Shown: positions 1 through 6,033 of the stretch, one piece after another
Numbering within the stretch: position 1 is the stretch's first letter
How the letters are laid out: every line of letters begins with the position of its first letter
Source of the DNA: an uncultured Collinsella sp.
GTDB lineage: Bacteria > Actinomycetota > Coriobacteriia > Coriobacteriales > Coriobacteriaceae
Direction of reading: 5' to 3'
NCBI GenBank assembly: GCA_900556285.1
Contig: USOF01000084.1
Location: 1-6,062, forward strand
Length of the DNA: 6,062 nucleotides
The notes under the pieces: model-generated
Told to the model about the DNA's origin: nothing
Database searches by the model: none
The model's input: only the letters and a program-made list of their open reading frames with translations
Program-made: the position numbers and the translations under genes

Positions 1-24
1 CTCGGAGATGTGTATAAGAGACAG
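1..24 (+). other. Nextera/Tn5 adapter remnant, left end (not genomic)
   Basis: Positions 6-24 read AGATGTGTATAAGAGACAG, the 19-base Tn5 mosaic end used in Nextera libraries. The five bases before it (CTCGG) match the end of the Nextera read-2 (i7-side) adapter arm. This is library sequence left untrimmed. It places an in-frame TAA at 15-17 just upstream of the pheS fragment, so gene callers will wrongly begin pheS at the internal ATG at 33. Confidence 0.98.
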
Positions 25-935
25 GTCCCGTTATGGGCAAGCGCGCCAACGAGATGCGCCAGCTGATCGAGGGCATGCTCGACGAGCGCACCACCGAGAT
101 GAAGGCTGCCGCCCTTAAGCATGCACTCGAGCACGAGGCCGTCGACATCACGTTGCCGGGTATTCGTCCGCAGATCGGTCACCAGCACCTGATCAAGCAG
201 ATCATCGAGGAGGCCGAGGACATCTTCTGCGGCATCGGCTACACCGTCGAGTCCGGCCCCATGGTCGATACCTCCTACTACAACTTCACCGCGCTCAACG
301 CTCCCATGGATCACCCGAGCCGTTCGGCGCGCGACACGTTCTACGTGGTCGACAACAACCCCGGCAGCGTTGCGCACCCCGAGGCGCACGCCCACGGCGA
401 GTCCGACGTGCTGCTGCGCACCCAGACCTCGGGCGTGCAGATCCACACCATGGAGTCGCAGAAGCCGCCCATCTACATGATCTGCCCGGGCACCGTCTAC
501 CGTCCCGACACGGCCGACGCTTGCCATCTGCCGCAGTTCAACCAGATCGAGGGCCTGGTCGTGGACGAGGGCATTACCTTCGGCGACCTCAAGGGCACGC
601 TCGACTACTTTGTTAAGTGCATGTTTGGCGAGGACCGCAAGACGCGCTACCGCCCGCACTTCTTCCCCTTCACCGAGCCGAGTTGCGAGGTGGACGTGAG
701 CTGCCATGTGTGTGGCGGCAAGGGCTGCAACTTCTGCAAGCACAGCGGCTGGATCGAGATCCTGGGCTGCGGCATGGTCGATCCCAACGTCCTTATCAAC
801 TGCGGCATCGACCCCGAGAAGTACACCGGCTTCGCCTTTGGTATTGGCGCCGAGCGCGTCGCGGCCCTGCGCTACGACCTGCCCGACCTGCGCACGTTGA
901 TGACTGGTGACATGAGGTTCTTGAACCAGTTCTAG
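25..935 (+). CDS. pheS: Phenylalanyl-tRNA synthetase alpha subunit, 5'-truncated
   Basis: Catalytic subunit of the alpha2-beta2 cytoplasmic enzyme that charges tRNA-Phe with phenylalanine using ATP. The frame is open from the adapter junction (first whole codon 27-29) to TAG at 933-935, giving 302 residues. The family is usually about 340-350, so about 50 N-terminal residues of the tRNA-binding coiled-coil arm are missing, and ATG 33 is an internal methionine. Counting that Met as residue 1, class II motif 1 spans about 66-104 (ALNAPMDHP, DTFY), RTQTSGVQ is at 129-136, motif 2 is at about 156-175 (YRPDTADACHLPQFNQIEGL), and motif 3 is at 266-275 (GFAFGIGAER). Ala268 corresponds to the Phe-pocket alanine (Ala294 in E. 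coli). Cys224, 227, 232 and 235 form a CxxCGGKGCxxC cluster also known in Firmicute PheS. Residues 105-126 hold a longer than usual, histidine-containing loop. pheT follows after 63 bases. Confidence 0.97.
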
Positions 936-982
936 AACGCTTTCTTCTTAGTTGCAGTTTCCGGCTCAAAGCCGCATTTATG

Positions 983-990
983 AAAGGAGA
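983..990 (+). promoter_or_regulatory. Ribosome binding site of pheT
   Basis: AAAGGAGA is a near-perfect Shine-Dalgarno sequence ending 8 bases before the ATG at 999, which fixes the pheT start. The 63-base pheS-pheT spacer also holds a small 5-bp hairpin (962-974) with no U-tract. I see no promoter in the spacer, so co-transcription with pheS is expected. Confidence 0.85.
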
Positions 991-998
991 CCAGTTAG

Positions 999-3452
999 AT
1001 GCGTGTTTCTTACGACTGGCTCAAGACCATGATTGATATTCCGGAGGATCCCAAGACCCTTTCGGACGAATATATCCGTACCGGCACCGAGGTCGAGGCG
1101 ATCGACACCGTGGGCGAGTCCTTCGACCACGTGGTGACCGCCAAGGTGCTCACCAAGACCCCGCACCCCGATAGCGACCACATGTATGTGTGCTCGGTCG
1201 ACGTGGGTGACAAGAACCTCGACGCCGACGGCAACCCCGCTCCGCTGCAGATCGTCTGCGGCGCGCAGAACTTCGAGGCCGGCGACCACATCGTCACGGC
1301 CATGATTGGCGCCGTGCTTCCCGGCGACGTCAAGATCAAGAAGAGCAAGCTTCGCGGCGTCGTGTCCATGGGCATGAACTGCTCCGCGCGCGAGCTCGGC
1401 CTGGGTGGTGACCACTCCGGCATCATGATCCTGCCCGAGGATACGCCCTGCGGCATGCCGTTTGCCGAGTACGTGGGCTCGAGTGATACCGTGCTCGACT
1501 GCGAGATCACGCCCAACCGTCCCGATTGCCTGTCCATGATCGGTATGGCCCGCGAGACCGGCGCCATCTTCGATCGCGATTTCCACGTTGAGCTGCCCGC
1601 CATCAAAGCCGAGACCGGCCGCGCGACCGACGACGAGCTTTCCGTCGAGATTGCCGACGAGGGCCTGTGCGACCGCTACGTTGCCCGCATCGTGCGCAAC
1701 GTCAAGGTCGGCTCGTCGCCCGACTGGATGGTCAAGCGCCTTAACGCCTTGGGTGTGCGCCCGCACAACAACATCGTCGACATCACCAACTATGTGATGA
1801 TGCTTACCGGCCAGCCGCTACACGCATTCGATCTGTCCACCTTCGCCGAGCGCGACGGCAAGCGTTCCGTAGTGGTTCGCGCCGCGCACGAGGGCGAGAC
1901 CTTCCGCACCCTGGACGATGTGGAGCGCACCCTGGCCGAGGGCATGGCGCTAATCACTGACGGCGAGCGCCCCGTCGCTCTTGCCGGCGTCATGGGCGGC
2001 ATGGATTCCGAGATCGAGGACGATACCGTCGACGTGCTGGTTGAGAGCGCCTGCTTCAACGCCGGCCGCACCTCGCACACCAGCCGCGACCTTTCGCTGA
2101 TCTCCGACGCCTCCATTCGCTTTGAGCGCCAGGTCGACGAGACCGGCTGCGTGGATGTCGCCAACGTCACGTGCGCGCTCATCGAGGAGATCGCCGGCGG
2201 CGAGGTCGCTCCCGGCTACGTCGACGTTTTCCCCGCGCCCAAGACCATCGATAGCATCAAGCTGCGCTTGGCCCGCGTGCACGCCATCTGCGGCGCCGAC
2301 ATCGAGCCCGACTTTATCGAGCGCTCGCTCACCCGTCTGGGCTGCACCGTCGAGCGCGACGGCGAGGACTTTATGGTTACCCCGCCGAGCTTCCGTCCCG
2401 ACCTGCCGCGTGAGATCGACCTGATCGAGGAGGTCCTGCGCCTATGGGGTATGGGCCGCGTTACGGCGACCATCCCGGCTGCCAAGAACCACATCGGCGG
2501 CCTGACCCGCGAGCAGAAGCTCACCCGTAAGGTCGGCGAGATCCTGCGCGCCTGCGGCCTCAACGAGACCACGACCTTTGGCTTTGCCGCCCCGGGCGAC
2601 CTGGAGAAGATTGGTATGTCCACCGAGGGCCGCGGCTGCCCCGTGGTTCTCATGAACCCGCTGGTGGCCGAGCAGACCGAGATGCGCCGCTCGCTGCTGC
2701 CGGGTCTGCTGCAGTCTGTGGCCTACAACGAGGCCCACGGCACGCCCAACGTGCACCTGTACGAGGTCGGCAGCCTGTTCCATGGCCGCGAGAACGCCAG
2801 CCTGCCCAAGGAGACCAAGTCCGTGGCGGGTGTGCTCTCGGGCCAGTGGAGCGAGCAGTCTTGGAACATGAAGTACCGCAAGCTGCGTTTCTTCTTTGGC
2901 AAGGGCATCGTTGAGGAGCTGCTTGCCCAGCTGCGCATCGAGAAGGTTCGCTTCCGTCCCGTCGAGGGCGAGAGCTATGCCTTCCTGCAACCGGGTCGTG
3001 CTGCCGAGGTGCTCTCGGGCGGTACCGTGCTGGGCTGGGTTGGCGAGATCCACCCCGAGGCGCGCGAGGCTATGGGCATCGACGAGGTCGTCGTTGCCTT
3101 TGAGCTTGACCTGGACAAGCTGATCAAGGGCGCCCGCAACCAGGATAACTACCGTGAGTTCTCGCAGTACCCGGCCGTTGAGCACGACCTTGCTATCGTG
3201 GTCGACAACACTGTGACCTGCGAGGATCTTGAGCGTCGTATTACGAGTGCCGGCGGCAAGCTGCTCGAGGGCGTGCGCCTGTTCGATGTCTACCGCGATC
3301 CGGTCCGCATCGGCAAGGGTAAGAAATCCATGGCCTTTGCGCTTACGTATCGCTCCGACGACCACACGCTCACCAGCGAAGAGGTCGAAAAGGCGCACCA
3401 GAAGATCGTCACCAAGGTGTGCAAGGGCGTAAACGGCGAGGTCCGCGGCTAG
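999..3452 (+). CDS. pheT: Phenylalanyl-tRNA synthetase beta subunit
   Basis: Partner of PheS. It binds tRNA-Phe and clears mischarged Tyr-tRNA-Phe. At 817 residues it is normal full length for the bacterial long form. Domains in order: N-terminal segment (MRVSYDWLK), OB-fold tRNA-binding domain at about 42-153, B3/B4 editing domain at about 212-390, B5 domain at about 408-478, inactive synthetase-like core at about 480-690 (NPLVAEQTEMRRSLLPGLL at 553-571), and C-terminal FDX-ACB anticodon-binding domain at about 718-812. In B5, Asp468, Asp474, Glu477 and Glu478 have exactly the spacing of the magnesium ligands known from the Thermus enzyme. His275, Ala329 and Glu349 appear to match its editing-site residues, so proofreading is probably intact. 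His729 sits where the FDX-ACB domain commonly has Arg (HDLA for RDLA). The gene starts at an ATG behind a strong ribosome site and ends at TAG 3450-3452, before an intrinsic terminator 108 bases downstream. Confidence 0.98.
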   Translation: MRVSYDWLKTMIDIPEDPKTLSDEYIRTGTEVEAIDTVGESFDHVVTAKVLTKTPHPDSDHMYVCSVDVGDKNLDADGNPAPLQIVCGAQNFEAGDHIVTAMIGAVLPGDVKIKKSKLRGVVSMGMNCSARELGLGGDHSGIMILPEDTPCGMPFAEYVGSSDTVLDCEITPNRPDCLSMIGMARETGAIFDRDFHVELPAIKAETGRATDDELSVEIADEGLCDRYVARIVRNVKVGSSPDWMVKRLNALGVRPHNNIVDITNYVMMLTGQPLHAFDLSTFAERDGKRSVVVRAAHEGETFRTLDDVERTLAEGMALITDGERPVALAGVMGGMDSEIEDDTVDVLVESACFNAGRTSHTSRDLSLISDASIRFERQVDETGCVDVANVTCALIEEIAGGEVAPGYVDVFPAPKTIDSIKLRLARVHAICGADIEPDFIERSLTRLGCTVERDGEDFMVTPPSFRPDLPREIDLIEEVLRLWGMGRVTATIPAAKNHIGGLTREQKLTRKVGEILRACGLNETTTFGFAAPGDLEKIGMSTEGRGCPVVLMNPLVAEQTEMRRSLLPGLLQSVAYNEAHGTPNVHLYEVGSLFHGRENASLPKETKSVAGVLSGQWSEQSWNMKYRKLRFFFGKGIVEELLAQLRIEKVRFRPVEGESYAFLQPGRAAEVLSGGTVLGWVGEIHPEAREAMGIDEVVVAFELDLDKLIKGARNQDNYREFSQYPAVEHDLAIVVDNTVTCEDLERRITSAGGKLLEGVRLFDVYRDPVRIGKGKKSMAFALTYRSDDHTLTSEEVEKAHQKIVTKVCKGVNGEVRG

Positions 3453-3560
3453 GTCCTGCGCCGGATATGGGCCAGCGTCGGCTGCCGCCGAGTCTTACGT
3501 GACTGCTGTTTTCGGTATAAGGCACCGTTGAGCCTGCATATATGACACGCGCATTACATA

Positions 3561-3594
3561 ACGGCGTGCTGCTTTGTCGGCAGTGCGCCGTTTT
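3561..3594 (+). terminator. Intrinsic terminator after pheT
   Basis: A long hairpin is followed by TTTT. The left arm ACGGCGTGCTGC (3561-3572) pairs with GCAGTGCGCCGT (3580-3591), 12 pairs in all, of which two near the middle are G-U. The loop is 3573-3579, and the T-run is 3591-3594. The GC-rich base of the stem and its place after the pheST pair fit a Rho-independent terminator, although the T-run is short. The 108 bases between the pheT stop and this hairpin show no gene or clear signal. Confidence 0.65.
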
Positions 3595-3602
3595 GCTATG
3601 AT
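3574..3602 (+). promoter_or_regulatory. Predicted sigma-70-type promoter of cbiMQO
   Basis: The -10 box TATGAT (3597-3602) is preceded by TG plus one base (TGCTATGAT), an extended -10. Seventeen bases upstream is TTGTCG (3574-3579), matching four of six positions of TTGACA. Transcription would begin near 3608-3610, leaving a leader of about 90 bases before cbiM. The -35 lies in the loop of the pheT terminator hairpin. The call rests on sequence match alone, but it is the best promoter in the intergenic region. Confidence 0.65.
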
Positions 3603-3611
3603 AGCCCGCGG

Positions 3612-3641
3612 AGTGTTACGAATCTGACATTACGTAACACT
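3612..3641. promoter_or_regulatory. Inverted-repeat operator, probable NikR site
   Basis: AGTGTTACG (3612-3620) and CGTAACACT (3633-3641) are perfect 9-base inverted repeats separated by 12 bases. Written as GTGTTAC-N14-GTAACAC, this matches the recognition pattern I recall for NikR of Geobacter-type bacteria, different from the E. coli GTATGA form. It begins two to four bases after the predicted transcription start, where a bound repressor would block RNA polymerase. A repressor of a nickel-uptake operon acting here is a direct reading of the context. The identity of the regulator is inference, since no nikR gene lies in the window. An RNA stem-loop in the leader is an alternative reading. 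Confidence 0.65.
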
Positions 3642-3686
3642 GGAAAGGTGATTCAAGCGGCGTTGCAATTCCGTGCGCCGATAACC

Positions 3687-3692
3687 GGGAGG
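3687..3692 (+). promoter_or_regulatory. Ribosome binding site of cbiM
   Basis: GGGAGG ends 5 bases before ATG 3698. It supports the start that leaves His as residue 2, which CbiM-type proteins need for metal binding. Confidence 0.8.
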
Positions 3693-3697
3693 CGTAC

Positions 3698-4783
3698 ATG
3701 CACATTCCAGATAATTATCTGTCCCCGCAGACCGATGCCGTTATGGCGGTGGCGATGGTGCCCGTTTGGATCCACTGCATCAAAAAGGTGCGCGCCACGC
3801 TCGATCGCGAGCACATGGCGTTCCTGGGCATCTGCGCCGCGTTCTCCTTCCTGCTCATGATGTTCAACGTGCCGCTGCCTGGCGGCACCACAGGCCACGC
3901 CGTTGGTGGCGCACTCATCGCGCTGCTGCTGGGCCCCGAGGCCGCGGCTATCGCGGTTTCGGTCGCGCTGGCGCTGCAAGCGCTGCTGTTTGGCGACGGC
4001 GGCATCCTGTCCTTTGGCGCTAACTGCTTTAACATGGCCTTCGTGTTGCCGTTTGCCGCAGCCATCGTGTTCCGCGCGCTTAACAGCCGTTTGCACGACA
4101 AGAGCTGGGGCACCTCGGTTTCGGCCATCGTAAGCGGCTGGGTCGGCCTGTGCCTGGCGGCCCTGTGCGCAGCAATCGAGTTTGGTATTCAGCCGATGCT
4201 TTTCACAAATGCTTCGGGCGCTCCGCTGTACTGCCCCTTCCCGCTGTCCATTGCCATTCCGGCCATGATGATCCCGCATATGTTGGTAGCCGGCGTGGTC
4301 GAGGGCGTGGCGACTGCCGCGATCTACGGCTTTATCAAGAAGACGGCGCCGAGCGTTATCGTCGGCCCCGAAGCCGCCGATGGACAGCTTGCTGCCGAGG
4401 GCGCTGCTGCAAAGAAGACCTCGCTGGTCCCCACGCTCATCTTGGTTGCCGTGCTTGTCGTGGCCACGCCGCTGGGCCTGCTGGCCACGGGTGACGCCTG
4501 GGGTGAGTGGGACGCCGAGGGCGCCGCGACCGCCGTTCAGGAGGCTGGCGACGACAGCCTGCAGGCTTCGGTCGGTCTCGACGCCCCGACCTTTGCCGAC
4601 GCTCTGCCTACGGGTGATTACCTGCAGGCCTATTCCGAGGAGCAGGGTCTCGGCTTTGCCGGTCAGGCTGCCATGTATATCCTGTCCGGCGTGATTGGCG
4701 TGGCGGTGCTCACCATCGCATTCCGTCTGATCTCGCTGACGGTCAAGGAAAGCGGAGCCCATGGCGATGGTCGAGCTGCCTAG
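3698..4783 (+). CDS. cbiM: ECF metal transporter substrate-binding protein CbiM/NikM fused to an N-type domain
   Basis: Integral membrane S-component of a group I energy-coupling factor importer for Ni2+ or Co2+, 361 residues. The N-terminus MHIPDNYLSP is the CbiM hallmark: the Met1 amine and His2 side chain bind the metal, which fixes the start codon. GGTTGHAVGG (62-71) supplies His67, equivalent in number to the nickel ligand of the characterised NikM2. FGANCFNMAF (106-115) and HMLVAGVVEG (194-203) are further family motifs. Hydrophobic segments lie at about 13-27, 40-57, 68-95, 110-126, 139-160 and 182-211. After a linker (212-240) comes a C-terminal module with two membrane segments (about 243-258 and 324-345) around TPLGLLATGDAWGEWD (257-272). 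It resembles the PDGLE/CbiN-NikN component, here fused rather than encoded separately. The fusion and the upstream NikR-like site favour nickel; cobalt is the alternative. The 3' end overlaps cbiQ by 23 bases. Confidence 0.93.
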   Translation: MHIPDNYLSPQTDAVMAVAMVPVWIHCIKKVRATLDREHMAFLGICAAFSFLLMMFNVPLPGGTTGHAVGGALIALLLGPEAAAIAVSVALALQALLFGDGGILSFGANCFNMAFVLPFAAAIVFRALNSRLHDKSWGTSVSAIVSGWVGLCLAALCAAIEFGIQPMLFTNASGAPLYCPFPLSIAIPAMMIPHMLVAGVVEGVATAAIYGFIKKTAPSVIVGPEAADGQLAAEGAAAKKTSLVPTLILVAVLVVATPLGLLATGDAWGEWDAEGAATAVQEAGDDSLQASVGLDAPTFADALPTGDYLQAYSEEQGLGFAGQAAMYILSGVIGVAVLTIAFRLISLTVKESGAHGDGRAA

Positions 4784-5597
4784 CTGGCTTGCGGCCGAGG
4801 AGCGATACGAGCCCACGGGCGCTCGTCATCGCGTGATGCAAAAGAACGTCCTGCACCTGGCGAGCCTGCTTGAGCGGGTTCGCCTGGGTGGAGGCGCGCA
4901 CGAGGGCGGGTCGATGGTCGACCGCGCCCTTTCTTGCGTTTCGGCTCCGGTGCGCCTGGTGGGGATATTCGTTTGCGTCCTGTGCGTGTGCCTGACACAA
5001 AGCCCACTGTACCTCATGTTGATGGCGGCCATTGCGCTGGTGCTCGTTGCCGTGCGTCCCGTACGCGGGCTGCGCGCGACCTTTGTGCCGGCGCTTGGCG
5101 CCGCGGGGCTCGCAGTGGTTTTGGCGCTGCCTGCCCTGCTGCTGGGTGCTTCCGCTACGGGCGCCATGCTCAAGATTGCGCTCAAGACCTTCATTAATGT
5201 GTCGCTGGTGCTGGGCGTTTCGTGGACCCTCACGTGGAGCCGCATGTCGGCGGCGCTCAAGATGCTGCACCTACCCGACGAAGTTATCTTTACGTTTGAT
5301 ATGGCGCTCAAGCACATCGAGGTGCTGGGTCGTACGGCGCACGATCTGTGCGAATCGGTCATGCTGCGCAGCGTTGGCCGTGCGCCCGAGGGATTTTCGC
5401 GTACCGATTCGATCGCGGGTATCATGGGCATGACCTTTATCAAGGCGATGAAATGCAGTCGCGCGATGGACGAGGCTATGCTTTGCCGCGGCTTTGCCGG
5501 TGCGTATCCGGCTCCCGCGCACGCCAGGTTTGGCTGGCGCGATGCGGCCTATGCGGCCGGCGTGGCGCTGCTGACAGTGTTGTGCGCCGTGCTGTAA
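4761..5597 (+). CDS. cbiQ: ECF transporter transmembrane coupling protein CbiQ
   Basis: T-component of the same metal importer. It links the ATPase CbiO to CbiM in the membrane and passes on the movement driven by ATP hydrolysis. It has 278 residues, within or slightly above the family range. Hydrophobic segments lie at about 61-78, 82-98, 107-130, 138-156 and 261-278. Between the last two is the long cytoplasmic coupling region, with LPDEVIFTFDMALKHIEVLG (171-190), an R-containing helix at 195-206, and the signature AMLCRGF (239-245) of the CbiQ/EcfT family, in which Ala-Arg-Gly helices contact the ATPase. Two starts are possible: ATG 4761 (AAGGAAAG at 4745-4752, 8 bases upstream) or ATG 4767 (GGAG at 4754-4757, 9 bases upstream). 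Either way it overlaps the end of cbiM, which suggests translational coupling. Confidence 0.9.
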   Translation: MAMVELPSWLAAEERYEPTGARHRVMQKNVLHLASLLERVRLGGGAHEGGSMVDRALSCVSAPVRLVGIFVCVLCVCLTQSPLYLMLMAAIALVLVAVRPVRGLRATFVPALGAAGLAVVLALPALLLGASATGAMLKIALKTFINVSLVLGVSWTLTWSRMSAALKMLHLPDEVIFTFDMALKHIEVLGRTAHDLCESVMLRSVGRAPEGFSRTDSIAGIMGMTFIKAMKCSRAMDEAMLCRGFAGAYPAPAHARFGWRDAAYAAGVALLTVLCAVL

Positions 5598-5626
5598 CGC
5601 GGGCGGTCGAACCGTCGATATGAATA

Positions 5627-5634
5627 GGGAAGGG
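5627..5634 (+). promoter_or_regulatory. Ribosome binding site deciding a TTG start for cbiO
   Basis: GGGAAGGG ends 7 bases before TTG 5642. No comparable site precedes the next in-frame ATG at 5666, so the TTG is the likelier start. Confidence 0.75.
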
Positions 5635-5641
5635 CGACGTT

Positions 5642-6033
5642 TTGGCAAACGATACAAATGACGCGATGGGCGCGAGCAGTGCTGTTGGCGCCGAGGCAAC
5701 GCCGCTCATCGAGTTTCGCGACGTGGTGTTTTCCTATGCGGGCCATACGGTGGTCGACGGCGTTTCGCTGCGCGTGGACCGTGGGGAGCTCGTTGCCCTG
5801 CTAGGTCCCAACGGCTGCGGCAAGACGACGATTATGCGTCTTATTAACGGCCTTGAACTCGCGGACGCAGGGGCATTCCTGTTTGACGGGCACGTGGTCG
5901 ATGCGGCGTATCTGAAGGATTCTGCTGCTGCTCAGAAGTTCCACCAGCGCGTGGGCTTCGTATTCCAAAACGCCGATGCCCAGCTGTTCTGCGCCACGGT
6001 GGGCGAGGAGGTTGCTTTTGGTCCCGCGCAGAT
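5642..6033 (+). CDS. cbiO: ECF transporter ATP-binding protein CbiO, 3'-truncated
   Basis: Cytoplasmic ABC ATPase that powers the CbiM-CbiQ metal importer. From the TTG start, 130 residues are present before the adapter. Full CbiO proteins run about 270-280, so roughly half is missing, including the ABC signature, Walker B and H-loop. Visible features: an A-loop aromatic Tyr32 (FSYAGH), Walker A GPNGCGKTT (55-63), and the Q-loop at Gln109 within FQNADAQLF (108-116), followed by TVGEEVAFGPAQ (119-130), the characteristic ECF-ATPase stretch. The first 20 residues are a polar and Ala/Gly-rich extension ahead of the fold. It lies 44 bases after cbiQ with no terminator between, so it is in the operon. 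The frame stays open into the adapter, and residues after Gln130 are artificial. Confidence 0.92.

Noticed and set aside
962..974. Hairpin between pheS and pheT as terminator or attenuator
   Set aside because: Only five base pairs with a 3-base loop and no following T-run; too weak to call.
978..1766. 262-codon minus-strand open frame opposite the pheT 5' half
   Set aside because: Same explanation: low-information Ala/Gly/His/Val-rich product opposite a conserved gene.
2442..3398. 318-codon minus-strand open frame opposite pheT
   Set aside because: Shadow of the strongly biased pheT codons; the conserved PheT domains cover the same bases.
3453..3697. Cobalamin or other metal riboswitch ahead of cbiM
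   Set aside because: The predicted leader is only about 90 bases and I see no B12-box-like sequence or multi-helix fold, only the operator palindrome.
3648..3860. Possible leader peptide or small gene from GTG 3648 upstream of cbiM
   Set aside because: The nearest purine-rich sequence touches the GTG with no spacing, and the frame runs on through cbiM out of frame with no family resemblance.
3653..4816. 387-codon minus-strand open frame opposite cbiM, longer than cbiM itself
   Set aside because: Its predicted protein is rich in Arg, His, Gln and Gly with no recognisable domain, as expected from the complement of a GC-biased gene. The plus strand encodes an unmistakable CbiM.
5620..5661. 13-codon frame starting at ATG 5620 between cbiQ and cbiO
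   Set aside because: No ribosome site ahead of it and no recognisable role; the GGGAAGGG inside it serves the cbiO TTG.
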